This document shows positions 34,423 through 43,775 of a stretch of 64,000 nt of DNA, in pieces. Where the stretch lies: contig CAVXAF010000007.1 of assembly GCA_963759735.1 (NCBI GenBank), positions 806,001 to 870,000 on the forward strand, written 5' to 3'. Every line of letters starts with the position of its first letter. Position 1 is the first letter of the stretch. The notes beneath the pieces were generated by a model. The model saw only the letters and a program-made list of their open reading frames with translations. It had not been told where the DNA came from and did no database searches. Both the position numbers and the translations under genes were made by a program. Source of the DNA: Hyphomicrobium_A sp963759735 (lineage in GTDB: Bacteria; Pseudomonadota; Alphaproteobacteria; Rhizobiales; Hyphomicrobiaceae).

Positions 34423-34887
34423 TTAGAAGGCTGCCTTGCCGTCGGCAGTCGGCTCAGGGGTCGGATTTGCAGGATCCAAAGCGTCGGGCCCACCGAAACC
34501 ATGCATGCGCAGCGCCCATTGCAGGCCGATAAGCGCGCCCTTGATGCGCGGCAGCATCCACAGGCATACGCCCATGGTTAGCGGAAACCAGATGGCCAGG
34601 TGCAGCCAATAGCTGGGGTGGAAGTAGTCTTCGACCATCATCACGCCGGCGACGATGAAGTGACCGGCGATCAGGATGGTGAAGTAGGGCGGCGCGTCGT
34701 CGGCGCGGTGATGATGCAGCTCCTCGGCGCAGTTCGGGCAGGTGTCGGACACCTTGAGATAGCGGTGGTAGAGCTTGCCCTCGCCGCATGCCGGACACTT
34801 GCCGGTGCTGCCGCGCAATGCCGCCTGCACGACCGAACGAGCGGGGGTCGGTTCAGAGAAGGTGATGGGATCATCAGTCTGCGTCAT
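34423..34887 (-). CDS. DUF983 family zinc-ribbon membrane protein
   Basis: A 154-residue protein with a zinc-ribbon-like start, CPACGEG (Cys31, Cys34) and CPNCAEE (Cys50, Cys53), followed by two membrane spans (about 70-88 and 95-115) in PPYFTILIAGHFIVAGVMM and LHLAIWFPLTMGVCLWML. The family occurs next to rnr in many alphaproteobacteria; its role is unknown. It starts 117 bases after the rnr stop on the same strand. Confidence 0.88.
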   Translation of the reverse strand: MTQTDDPITFSEPTPARSVVQAALRGSTGKCPACGEGKLYHRYLKVSDTCPNCAEELHHHRADDAPPYFTILIAGHFIVAGVMMVEDYFHPSYWLHLAIWFPLTMGVCLWMLPRIKGALIGLQWALRMHGFGGPDALDPANPTPEPTADGKAAF

Positions 34888-35004
34888 CGAGCTTTCCTCG
34901 CTCCGCGGGCATTCGCGTTTTTCTTGTTGGCGCCGCGCGTCATTGAAAAGTGGGCCTGCATTGGACAGCGGTCAATGGACGAAAGGCCGCTGCGTCACCT
35001 GGCG

Positions 35005-37290
35005 TCAACGGCGACGGCGCCAGCTGCGCTTCTGCTTGCCGCCGGCATCGCCAGCGTGCGGTGCAGCAAGGCGGCCCTTGGCGCCTTCGGTTAACATTTC
35101 AAAACGCAGTGCGCCGGCAGACGGGATGGCCTCGACGAGCTTCACTTCCACCGTGTCGCCGAGACGGAACGTCTCGCCGGTGCGCTTGCCGACGAGAGCA
35201 TGCTGGCCCTCGACGTGATTGTAGAAATCGTTGTGCAGCGATGACACCGGCACGAATCCGTCGGCGCCGGTGCCCTTGAGGCGCACGAACAGCCCCGAGC
35301 GCGTGACGCCGGCGATGCGTCCGGTGAACGTCGCCCCGATGCGGTCGGCCAGATGCGCAGCGATGAGACGATCGTTGGTCTCGCGCTCGGCCGCCATGGC
35401 GCGCCGCTCCGCATCGGAGATCTGCTGGGACACCTCGCGCAGATGCCCGATCTCGGAATCCTCCAGACCGCCCTCGCCCAGGCGCATCCCGCGTACCAGC
35501 GCGCGGTGCACGATGAGATCGGCATAGCGGCGGATGGGCGAGGTGAAATGCGCATAGCGGCGCAGGTTCAGACCGAAGTGCCCGAGGTTGTCGATATTGT
35601 ACTCGGCCTGGCTCTGGCTGCGCAGCACCACTTCGTTGATGAGGTCGGCGACGGGCAGCGTCTTGGCGCGCGCGAGGATGCCGTTGAAGTGCCCTGGTTT
35701 CAGGGTCGAGGCCTGCGGCAACTTCATGCCAAGCGTATCGAGGAAGTCGCGCAGGCTCGACAGCTTCTCCTTCGAGGGCTGGTCGTGGATGCGATAGACG
35801 ACCGGCGCGTTCTTCTGCTCCAAGGCTTCGGCCGCCGCGACGTTGGCCTGGATCATGAACTCTTCGATGAGCCGGTGCGCGGCGAGCCGCTCGGGCACGA
35901 TCACGTTGGCGACGCGGCCCTGCTCATCGAGCAGGATCTTGCGCTCGGGCAAGTCGAGGTCGAGCGGCTGGCGGGCATCGCGCGCTGCGGCCAGCACGGC
36001 GTAGGCGGCCCACAGCGGGCGCAGCACACGCTCGAGCAGCGGGCCGGCCTTGTCGGACGGGTTGCCGTCGATGGCCGCCTGCGCTTCCTGATAGCTGAGC
36101 TTGGCGGCCGAGCGCATCAGCCCGCGCATGAAGGTGTGGCTGCGCTTGTTGCCGTCCTTGTCGAACACCATGCGCACGGCGAGGCAGGCGCGGTTCTCGC
36201 CTTCGCGCAGCGAGCAAAGATTGTTGGAGATGCGCTCGGGCAGCATCGGCACGACGCGATCGGGGAAGTAGACCGAGTTGCCGCGCACCTGCGCCTCGCG
36301 GTCAAGCTTGGAGCCCGGGCGGACGAAATGGGCGACGTCGGCGATGGCAACGAGCACGATCCAGCCGCCGGCGTTACGCGCATCGGGATCGGGCTCGGCA
36401 TAGACGGCGTCATCGTGATCGCGCGCGTCCTGCGGATCGATGGTGATCAGCGGGACATCGCGCAGATCGGTGCGCCCGCTCAGCGTCGGCTCCTTCAGCG
36501 TCTCGCTTTCGGCGATGACGCTTTCTGGAAAGTCGTCGGGGATGCCGTGCGCATGCACGGCGATGAGGCTGATCTGACGCTGGTCGTCCGGGTTGCCGAG
36601 CGTTTCGAGCACGCGCGCCTGCGGGACGTTGAAGCGCCCCTTGCGTGCCAGGTCGAACCGAACGAGATCGCCGTCCTTGCCGGGGCCTTCGTCGCCCTTG
36701 GCGATCGACCAGGAGCGCAGTTGCTTGCGGTCGATGGGATCGATGGTGCCGCCGCCGTTCCTGGCGGCGCGAAAGATGCCGATGAGCCGCCGCTTCTCGC
36801 GCGGCAGGCGCTTGATGGGGGCTGCCTCGAAGCGGTAGCCCTCGACGTCGGCCGCCTCGAGTTCGATGATGCGGCAGAGAACCCGGTCGCCCACGGCGAT
36901 GTCGGTTTCGACGTCGATCTGCGGGCCGCGCGCCGAGCGCACAGGGATCAGCACCGAGGGGCGCTCGCCGTCGTCGTCCCACTCCGCCGGCTTGGCGATG
37001 AGGTCGCCATCGGCGTCGCGTCCAGTCACCTCGAGCACGGTGACGGCAGGCAGCCCGCCCTTGCGGCGCAGGCTCTTGCGATCGCCGGCAAGGTCGCCCT
37101 GCTCCGACATGCGCGACAGCAAGCGATTGAAATCGACGCGCTGAGGACCCTTGATGGAAAAGGCGCGCGCAATCTCGCGCTTGCCGACTTTGGACGGCGA
37201 GGTCTTGATGAACTCGAGCACCTCGTCGCGGGTCGGCAGTGCGTCGCGCTTGGGTGGGCCGCTCTTCTTGACCTTCGGTCTGCGCGGCAT
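35005..37290 (-). CDS. rnr: Ribonuclease R
   Basis: A 761-residue 3'-5' exoribonuclease that degrades structured RNA. An N-terminal winged-helix region (about 20-80) and cold-shock/OB domains precede the RNB catalytic domain, whose Asp cluster is in TIDPQDARDHDDAVY (about 285-298); INEVVLRSQSQAEY and HFTSPIRRYADLIVHR are further catalytic-core signatures. An S1 domain (about 640-730, TGRIAGVTRSGLFVRLKG) and a basic tail (KQKRSWRRRR) finish it. It follows topA by 33 bases on the same strand, so the two are probably one transcript. Confidence 0.95.
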   Translation of the reverse strand: MPRRPKVKKSGPPKRDALPTRDEVLEFIKTSPSKVGKREIARAFSIKGPQRVDFNRLLSRMSEQGDLAGDRKSLRRKGGLPAVTVLEVTGRDADGDLIAKPAEWDDDGERPSVLIPVRSARGPQIDVETDIAVGDRVLCRIIELEAADVEGYRFEAAPIKRLPREKRRLIGIFRAARNGGGTIDPIDRKQLRSWSIAKGDEGPGKDGDLVRFDLARKGRFNVPQARVLETLGNPDDQRQISLIAVHAHGIPDDFPESVIAESETLKEPTLSGRTDLRDVPLITIDPQDARDHDDAVYAEPDPDARNAGGWIVLVAIADVAHFVRPGSKLDREAQVRGNSVYFPDRVVPMLPERISNNLCSLREGENRACLAVRMVFDKDGNKRSHTFMRGLMRSAAKLSYQEAQAAIDGNPSDKAGPLLERVLRPLWAAYAVLAAARDARQPLDLDLPERKILLDEQGRVANVIVPERLAAHRLIEEFMIQANVAAAEALEQKNAPVVYRIHDQPSKEKLSSLRDFLDTLGMKLPQASTLKPGHFNGILARAKTLPVADLINEVVLRSQSQAEYNIDNLGHFGLNLRRYAHFTSPIRRYADLIVHRALVRGMRLGEGGLEDSEIGHLREVSQQISDAERRAMAAERETNDRLIAAHLADRIGATFTGRIAGVTRSGLFVRLKGTGADGFVPVSSLHNDFYNHVEGQHALVGKRTGETFRLGDTVEVKLVEAIPSAGALRFEMLTEGAKGRLAAPHAGDAGGKQKRSWRRRR

Positions 37291-37323
37291 GTCAGCTTGC
37301 CCGGCGTGACGTCATAGGCGGGA

Positions 37324-40041
37324 TCAGGTCTCCGCGTCGGCGGTTTCGGCCTTCGCCTTGGCTGAACGCGACTTGGGCGCTTTGCCCTTCGTAGCTTTAG
37401 CCGATTTGCCACCCTTTGCCGCCGGCTTTTCGGCCGACGACGCCTTGCGCACAGGCTTCTTCTTGGATGGCCCCTTGGCAGCGCGTGCCGCGATCAGCTC
37501 GACCGCCTCGGCGACGGTGATGGCGGCCGGATCCTTGCCGTTGGGCAGAGTGGCGTTGACCGACCCATGCTTGACGTAAGGACCATAGCGGCCCGACAAG
37601 ACCTCGATCTTGCCGCCGCCGTCGGGATGCTCGCCCAAATCTTTGAGCACGGTCGCCTTGGCGCGCTGGAAGCGGCTCTTGCCGCCGGCGGCCTTTTCGG
37701 CGAGCAGCGCCACGGCACGATTGAGCCCGACGCTGAAGATCTCCTCGACGCTGTCGACATTGGCGTACATGCCGTCGTGCAGCACGAACGGTCCGTAGCG
37801 GCCGAGGCCAGCACTGATAGGCTTGCCGCTTTCCGGATGCAGGCCGACTTCGCGCGGCAGCGACAACAGCTTCATCGCATACGCGAGATCGACCGAGCCG
37901 GCGTCGACGCCCTTGGGAATGCTGGAGCGCTTCGGCTTCTCGTCTTCGGCGCCTTCGCCGAGCTGCAGATAGGGGCCGAAGCGGCCGGTGCGCAGGGTCA
38001 CTGCAAGGCCGGTGTCGGGGTCAAAGCCGAGTTGCTTGCCATCCGGGCCGGTCGCTTGCGCGTCGCCCGCGCCACCGTCGGCGAGCTGACGCGTGTAACG
38101 GCACTCGGGATAATTTCCGCAGCCGATGAAGGCGCCGTACTTGCCGGAGATCTTGAGACTGAGGCGTCCGGCCTTGCACGACGGGCAAGAGCGCGGATCA
38201 GAGCCGTCTTCGCGCGGCGGAAAGATGTGCGGGCCTAGGATTTCGTTCAGCGCGTCCAGCACTTCGCCGACGCGCAGGTCCTTGATCTCGTCGACCGAGC
38301 CGGTGAATTCACGCCAGAAGTCGCGCAGCACGTCCTTCCAGGCGAGCTTGCCGTCGGAGATGAGGTCGAGCTTCTCCTCGAGGTCGGCGGTGAAATCATA
38401 TTCGACGTAGCGCTTGAAGAAGCCTTCGAGGAAGGCGATTACGAGGCGGCCCTTATCCTCGGGGATCAGCCGCTTCTTGTCGACGCGCACATACTGGCGC
38501 TCCTGCAGCACGGCCAGCGTCGAGGCATAGGTCGACGGGCGGCCGATGCCGAGCTCTTCCATTTTCTTGACCAGCGTCGCTTCCGAAAAGCGCGGCGGCG
38601 GCTGCGTGAAATGCTGCTCGGCTTCGATCGAGTGGTCCGTCACCTTGTCGCCCTGCGCCAGCGGCGGCAGGCGGCGGCTGGTATCCTCGTCGTCGGTGGG
38701 AACGTCGTCCTTGCCCTTGGCGGCGTGCATGCGTTCATCGCGGCCTTCCTCGTACACCTTGAGGAAGCCCTCGAACTGGATCACCGACCCGGTGGCGCGC
38801 AGCGTATAGGTCTTGCCGTCGCGACCCTTCACCTCGATGTCGGCCGTCGTCTGCTCGACCTCGGCCGACGCCATCTGGCTGGCCACGGCGCGCTTCCACA
38901 CAAGCTCATAAAGACGCGCCTGGTCCTTCTCGAGATACTTGGCGACTGCCGAAGGCTTGCGCGTCACGTCGGTTGGGCGGATCGCTTCGTGCGCTTCCTG
39001 GGCGTTCTTCGCCTTGGTCTTGTATTCGCGGATAAAGGGGGCGACGAAGCGCTGCGAATATTCGCGTGCGATCATCCCGCGGATGGCGCTGACCGCCTCC
39101 GGTACGATGGTGACGCCGTCGGTCCGCATGTAGGTGATGAGGCCGACGGTCTCGCCGCCGATGTCGACGCCCTCATACAACCGCTGGGCGACCTGCATCG
39201 TCTGCTTGGCGGAGAAGCCGAGCTTGCGCGAGGCGTCCATCTGCAGCGTCGAGGTGGCGAACGGCGCATAGGGGTTGCGCTTGACCGCCTTCTTGTCCAC
39301 GGAGACGACGCGGAACTCGCCCTTCTCGATGGCAGCCTTGATGGCATTGGCGTCGGCGCCGGCCTTGATGTCGAGCTTCTTTAATGTGGTGCCGTCGATG
39401 GCGTTGAGGCGGGCCGGGAACTCCTCGCCCTTGGCCGTCGCCATCACGGCATCGATGGTCCAATACTCATCCGTCCGGAAAGCCTCGATCTCGGCTTCGC
39501 GGTCGCAGACGAGGCGCAGCGCCACCGACTGCACGCGGCCGGCCGAGCGGGCGCCCGGCAGCTTGCGCCACAGCACCGGCGACAGGGTAAAGCCGACGAG
39601 ATAATCGAGCGCCCGGCGCGCGAGGTAGGCGGAAACGAGGGGGCCATCGATCTGGCGCGGCTCGCTCAGCGCCGTGAGAATGGCCGATTTGGTGACGGCG
39701 TTGAAGGCGACGCGCTCGACCTGGGTGTTCTTCTTGAGCGCCTTCTTCTGTTCGAGGATCTGCAGGATATGCCAGGAAATCGCCTCGCCTTCGCGATCAG
39801 GGTCGGTGGCGAGGATGAGCTTGTCGGCCGTTTTGACCGCGTCCGCAATTTCCTTCATGATTTTCTGGGACTTAGGGTCGACATCCCAGTGCATCTCGAA
39901 GTCTTTGTCGGGCTCGACCGAGCCGTTCTTGGCCGGCAGGTCGCGCACGTGGCCGAACGAGGCGATGACCTTGTAACCGCTGCCCAGGTATTTGTTGATG
40001 GTCTTGGCCTTGGCAGCCGATTCCACGATTACGACGTTCAT
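37324..40041 (-). CDS. topA: DNA topoisomerase I
   Basis: A 905-residue type IA topoisomerase that relaxes negative supercoils. TOPRIM begins at residue 1 (MNVVIVESAAKAKTI) with the acidic triad in DPDREGEA (about 78-85). The active-site tyrosine is Tyr304 in LITYMRTDGV. A single C4 zinc motif (CPSC near 618, then CGNYPEC) and three topoisomerase C-terminal repeats (TLRTGRFGPYLQLG, LGRYGPFVLHDG, LSGRYGPYVKHG) follow, ending in a Lys/Ala-rich tail. Divergent from a small plus-strand gene. Confidence 0.96.
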   Translation of the reverse strand: MNVVIVESAAKAKTINKYLGSGYKVIASFGHVRDLPAKNGSVEPDKDFEMHWDVDPKSQKIMKEIADAVKTADKLILATDPDREGEAISWHILQILEQKKALKKNTQVERVAFNAVTKSAILTALSEPRQIDGPLVSAYLARRALDYLVGFTLSPVLWRKLPGARSAGRVQSVALRLVCDREAEIEAFRTDEYWTIDAVMATAKGEEFPARLNAIDGTTLKKLDIKAGADANAIKAAIEKGEFRVVSVDKKAVKRNPYAPFATSTLQMDASRKLGFSAKQTMQVAQRLYEGVDIGGETVGLITYMRTDGVTIVPEAVSAIRGMIAREYSQRFVAPFIREYKTKAKNAQEAHEAIRPTDVTRKPSAVAKYLEKDQARLYELVWKRAVASQMASAEVEQTTADIEVKGRDGKTYTLRATGSVIQFEGFLKVYEEGRDERMHAAKGKDDVPTDDEDTSRRLPPLAQGDKVTDHSIEAEQHFTQPPPRFSEATLVKKMEELGIGRPSTYASTLAVLQERQYVRVDKKRLIPEDKGRLVIAFLEGFFKRYVEYDFTADLEEKLDLISDGKLAWKDVLRDFWREFTGSVDEIKDLRVGEVLDALNEILGPHIFPPREDGSDPRSCPSCKAGRLSLKISGKYGAFIGCGNYPECRYTRQLADGGAGDAQATGPDGKQLGFDPDTGLAVTLRTGRFGPYLQLGEGAEDEKPKRSSIPKGVDAGSVDLAYAMKLLSLPREVGLHPESGKPISAGLGRYGPFVLHDGMYANVDSVEEIFSVGLNRAVALLAEKAAGGKSRFQRAKATVLKDLGEHPDGGGKIEVLSGRYGPYVKHGSVNATLPNGKDPAAITVAEAVELIAARAAKGPSKKKPVRKASSAEKPAAKGGKSAKATKGKAPKSRSAKAKAETADAET

Positions 40042-40278
40042 CTCGGACTTTCAGGCTGGCGCCGCTCGACGGGGCCCTGTGCGGGCCTTTCGGGCAAATG
40101 GGCACGGGTAGGGGCCCCACAATTTCGGGGTCCGTTCGGCGGGGGAACATGGGAGAGGAATGTGGCGGTGTCAAACACCCGTCCCGCCATGCGTGCATAT
40201 AGGGCCTACTGGCTATCCCAGGTTGTGAATGTTATTTACCAAATTCTGGAACAGTCAGGGCTGGGGTGCGTGCACGCG

Positions 40279-40479
40279 ATGGCAGGGCGAAATGACCAGA
40301 ATGGCGGGGCGGAGGCACACCCGGTGGTGCGCAGCGCCGACAGCCTCAGCTGCCTGTGCGACATCATCCAGGAGCTGAAGCATCTGGCCGACCGCTCGGG
40401 ACAGCGCACATTGGCGGCGATCCTGGCCGCGGCACTGACCGAAGCCCGCATCCAGAACGATGAGGGCCGGCGCGGCTGA
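40279..40479 (+). CDS. Small conserved-looking helical protein
   Basis: A 66-residue protein without a recognised family. Its C-terminal half, LSCLCDIIQELKHLADRSGQRTLAAILAAALTEARI in outline (about residues 23-60), is a strongly amphipathic helical pair of the kind seen in small alphaproteobacterial proteins. A GTG 18 codons upstream (40225) gives a longer form that begins VNVIYQILEQSG; I cannot decide between the two. It lies between topA and dprA, on the opposite strand to both. Function unknown. Confidence 0.55.
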   Translation: MAGRNDQNGGAEAHPVVRSADSLSCLCDIIQELKHLADRSGQRTLAAILAAALTEARIQNDEGRRG

Positions 40480-40529
40480 CTGCGCCGCGGGCCTGCCGGG
40501 CCCTGGCAGGGCTGCCGCAGGCACCCAAT

Positions 40530-41699
40530 TCAAGCTTCGAGACCGCCCAGGGCCTCGCCAAGTGAGACGAGGCTGCTGCCGTGGCGTTCGATGCGTCCGG
40601 CCAGCGCCAACTCCAGCAGGGCGACCTGCACGCTGGCGATGGTGAGCCCGGTGCACCGCACGACGCTATCCACATCGATCGGAGCCGGGCCAAGCGCCGC
40701 CACCACGCGGTCGCGCTCGGCCGTCGACAGCGCCGGCGGGGCCGGAGCGGTCGTCACCGGGTCTTCGCGCAAACGGTTGTCCGCCGCAGGCAAGCGCGTC
40801 AGCGGCGTCAGGGCAGAGAGCACGTCGTCGGGCTCGGTCACCAGCGTGGCGCCCGACTTCAGTAGCTTGTTGGTGCCTTCGGCGCGCGGATCGAGCGGGT
40901 GCCCCGGCACGGCGAACACCTCGCGGCCCTGCTCGGCGGCCAGCCGCGCCGTGACGAGGCTGCCTGAGCGCCGCGCCGCTTCGACGATGAGCACGCCCAG
41001 CGACAAGCCCGAGACGATGCGGTTGCGGCGCGGGAAATCCTTGCCGCGGGGCGCAAAGCCGAACGGCATCTCGGTGACGAGGCAGCCGCGCTCGCCGATC
41101 GCGCGCTGCAGATCGTCGTGCTCGGGCGGATAGACGATGTCGAGACCGCCCGCCAGCACCGCGACGGTACCGGTATCGAGCGCCGCCTCGTGCGCCGCGC
41201 GATCGATGCCGCGGGCGAGCCCTGATGCGATGACGAAACCGCCGCGACCGATCTCCGCTGCAAAGATGCGCGCCAGCTTGGCGCCGGCGGCCGAGCACAG
41301 CCGCGAGCCGACGATGCCGATGGTCGGGCGCTGCAGCAGGCCGATATCGCCTTTGACGTAGATGACCGGCGGAGGCACGTCGAGCGCCGCCAGTGCGGTC
41401 GGATACGCCACTTCGCCGACGATCAGCAGCTGCGCGCCGCCATCGCGCACGCGCTGCAGCTCTGCCTCGACGTCGGCGTGCGCAGCAATGCGAACCGGCT
41501 TGCGATAGCCGCCACGCCGCGACAGCTCTGGCAGTTCGGCGAGCGCTGCCTGGGCGCTACCGCAGTGCTCGATCAGTTCGCGAAAGGTAACGGGTCCGAC
41601 GTTCTCGGAGCGGATGAGGCGCAGCGCAGCCATGCGCTCGTCCTCGGCCATCGGCGGCGCGGCGCCGCGCGCGTGCCACGCCGGATCATGCTTTGGCAC
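40530..41699 (-). CDS. dprA: DNA processing protein DprA (Smf)
   Basis: A 389-residue single-stranded DNA-binding protein that loads RecA during transformation. A SAM-like N-terminal region leads to the Rossmann-like domain with PTIGIVGSRLCSAAGAKLAR, FVIASGLARGIDRAAH, AVLAGGLDIVYPPEH and RNRIVSGLSLGVLIVEA. A C-terminal winged helix (about 325-385) is present. Its start lies 14 bases inside plsY, so the two are translationally coupled. Confidence 0.94.
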   Translation of the reverse strand: MPKHDPAWHARGAAPPMAEDERMAALRLIRSENVGPVTFRELIEHCGSAQAALAELPELSRRGGYRKPVRIAAHADVEAELQRVRDGGAQLLIVGEVAYPTALAALDVPPPVIYVKGDIGLLQRPTIGIVGSRLCSAAGAKLARIFAAEIGRGGFVIASGLARGIDRAAHEAALDTGTVAVLAGGLDIVYPPEHDDLQRAIGERGCLVTEMPFGFAPRGKDFPRRNRIVSGLSLGVLIVEAARRSGSLVTARLAAEQGREVFAVPGHPLDPRAEGTNKLLKSGATLVTEPDDVLSALTPLTRLPAADNRLREDPVTTAPAPPALSTAERDRVVAALGPAPIDVDSVVRCTGLTIASVQVALLELALAGRIERHGSSLVSLGEALGGLEA

Positions 41700-42303
41700 C
41701 GATCCTCGGCTCCTCTCCGGCCGCCAGGCGGCGAATATTGGCGCGGTGCTTGTAGATCAGCAGCGCCGACATGATGGCGGCGAGCAGTCCCGTCGCCCGA
41801 TCGCCGCTGGCGAACAATCCGATGGGAACGACAAGTGCGGCGATGAGTGCCGACAGCGAGGAATAACGGGTCAGCAGCGCGACCAGCAGCCATATCGCGC
41901 AGAACACCACTGCGGCCTGCCAAGCGGCGCCCAACAGCACGCCGATGTAGGTGGCGACGCCCTTGCCGCCGCGAAAGCCGAGCCACACCGGAAAGATGTG
42001 TCCGAGGAAAGCGGCGAGCCCGGCCAGCAGGGCGGCGTCGGTGGCGACGCCGCCCGCGGCGCCGATCTCATATCCGATCAGCACCGCCGCCGTGCCCTTG
42101 AGGGCGTCAAGAACTAGCGTCAGCGCGGCCAGGCCCTTGTGGCCGGTGCGCAGCACGTTGGTCGCGCCGATGTTGCCCGAGCCGACGTTGCGCACATCGC
42201 CGAGGCCGGCGGCGCGGGTGAGGATGAGGCCGAAGGGGATGGAGCCGAGCAGGTAGCCGAAGGCAACCGCGAGCAGCGTGTACTGGTTGAAGAGCGTCTG
42301 CAT
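41686..42303 (-). CDS. plsY: Acyl-phosphate glycerol-3-phosphate acyltransferase
   Basis: A 205-residue inner-membrane enzyme that acylates glycerol-3-phosphate from acyl-phosphate, the first step of phospholipid synthesis. The three conserved cytosolic loops are visible: GSIPFGL, VGSGNIGATNVLR with KG following, and FRGGKGVATYIG near the centre; five hydrophobic spans fit the family. It sits between pyrC and dprA on one strand; dprA begins within its last codons. Confidence 0.94.
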   Translation of the reverse strand: MQTLFNQYTLLAVAFGYLLGSIPFGLILTRAAGLGDVRNVGSGNIGATNVLRTGHKGLAALTLVLDALKGTAAVLIGYEIGAAGGVATDAALLAGLAAFLGHIFPVWLGFRGGKGVATYIGVLLGAAWQAAVVFCAIWLLVALLTRYSSLSALIAALVVPIGLFASGDRATGLLAAIMSALLIYKHRANIRRLAAGEEPRIGAKA

Positions 42304-42434
42304 GGCGGCGCGGCGATTCCCCAGCGGCGCTCAATGCCGCTTGCCGCCAGCGTACCGGCAGTCGGTTTCACCCGCAACTGGAGCGCGATGTGAAGAGCCG
42401 GCGGCCAGGACCGTGCCCCGACGCTCGCTCGGGC

Positions 42435-43775
42435 CTAGCTTGGATACTGATAGACCGTCTCGCCGGCCACGAGGGTGCGTAGCACCCGCCCCTGCATCTT
42501 GCTCTCATCGAACGGGGTGTTCTTGGAGCGCGAGCGCAGCAGATCCTTGTTCACGACCCACGGCTCGCCAGGATCGAACAGGATAATGTCGGCGACGGCG
42601 CCCTTGGCCAGCCGGCCCGAATGCAGCCCCAGCAGCTTGGCCGGGTTGATGGTGAGGGCGCGCAGGATGCTGAGCAGCGGCAGCTCGCCGGAATGATGCA
42701 GTCGCAGCGCGGCGGCGAGTAGCGTCTCGAGCCCGACAGCGCCATCCGTCGCCTCGGCGAACGGTCGACGCTTGTCGTCGGCGTCCTGCGGATCGTGGCT
42801 CGACACGATGATGTCGATGTCGCCTGAGGCAAGGCCCCGGATCATCGCCGCGCGATCTTCGTCGGAGCGAAGCGGCGGCCGCATCTTGAAGAAGGTGCGG
42901 TACGGGCCGATGTCGTTTTCATTCAGCGTCAGGTGATTGATCGAGACGCCGCAGGTCACCGGCAGCTTGCGCGCCTTGGCCGAGCGGATCACGTCCAGGC
43001 TTTCGGCGCTGCTGATGGTGGCCGCGTGATAGCGCCCGCGTGTCATCTCGACGAGGCGAACATCGCGCTCCAGCATGATTGTCTCGGCAGCCTTCGGCAC
43101 GCCCGGCAGGCCGAGCCGCGCCGCCACTTCGCCTGAATTCATGGCGCCGCTGGAGGCCAGGTACGGGTCTTCGGTGTGATGCACGATGAGGGCGCCGAAG
43201 TCGCGACTGTACAGCAGCACGTTGCGCATCACGCGCGTGTTGGCGACCGATGTCTTGCCGTTGGAGAATGCGATGGCACCGGCCCGCTGCAGCAGGCCGA
43301 TCTCGGTCATCTCCTCGCCCTTGAGGCCCTTGGTCATCGCCGCCATGGTGTGCACGTTCACAATGGCGTTGTCGCGCGCGCGGCGCTGGATGAAATCCAC
43401 GAGGGCAACCTGGTCGATGACCGGATCGGTCTCCGGCATGACGACGATCGTGGTGACGCCGCCGGCAGCGGCGGCGTGGCTCGCCGTCTTCAATGTCTCA
43501 CGGTGCTCAAAGCCCGGCTCGCCGGTGAACACCTGCGCATCTATGAGGCCGGGGGCGAGAACGTGTCCCTTGCAGTCCACGACGTTGGCGCCGTCGGGCG
43601 CGTTGCGCCGCAGGTGCGGACCGATGTCGGCGATCAGCCCATCGCGCACGACAAGACCGCCTGGCTCGTCGCGGTTGGATGCCGGGTCGACGATGCGGGC
43701 GTTGATGAATGCCGTCGCCGTCGCGGATTTGTTCTCGCGGGCGGGGCGCTTGGTGGTGGTCGATTGTGCGTTCAT
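42435..43775 (-). CDS. pyrC: Dihydroorotase family protein lacking the metal-binding HxH motif (PyrC'-like)
   Basis: A 446-residue amidohydrolase-fold protein of the type I dihydroorotase family. The usual D-x-H-x-H-x-R-E-P-G motif reads Asp79-Ala-Gln81-Val-Phe83-Thr-Gly-Glu-Pro-Gly, so both zinc-ligand histidines are replaced. VVMPETDP, HHTEDP, GVSINHLTLNE and SSHDPQDADDKRRPF are recognisable. Such proteins can be non-catalytic partners of aspartate carbamoyltransferase (PyrB-PyrC' complexes), with an active dihydroorotase elsewhere; some alphaproteobacterial sets share this change. Its ATG overlaps the pyrB stop (ATGA, 43772-43775), consistent with complex formation. Confidence 0.88.
   Translation of the reverse strand: MNAQSTTTKRPARENKSATATAFINARIVDPASNRDEPGGLVVRDGLIADIGPHLRRNAPDGANVVDCKGHVLAPGLIDAQVFTGEPGFEHRETLKTASHAAAAGGVTTIVVMPETDPVIDQVALVDFIQRRARDNAIVNVHTMAAMTKGLKGEEMTEIGLLQRAGAIAFSNGKTSVANTRVMRNVLLYSRDFGALIVHHTEDPYLASSGAMNSGEVAARLGLPGVPKAAETIMLERDVRLVEMTRGRYHAATISSAESLDVIRSAKARKLPVTCGVSINHLTLNENDIGPYRTFFKMRPPLRSDEDRAAMIRGLASGDIDIIVSSHDPQDADDKRRPFAEATDGAVGLETLLAAALRLHHSGELPLLSILRALTINPAKLLGLHSGRLAKGAVADIILFDPGEPWVVNKDLLRSRSKNTPFDESKMQGRVLRTLVAGETVYQYPS

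Noticed and set aside
35353..37317. 654-codon open frame antisense to rnr
   Set aside because: Shadow of the GC-rich rnr gene; the predicted protein is Arg/Ala/Gly-rich with no motif.
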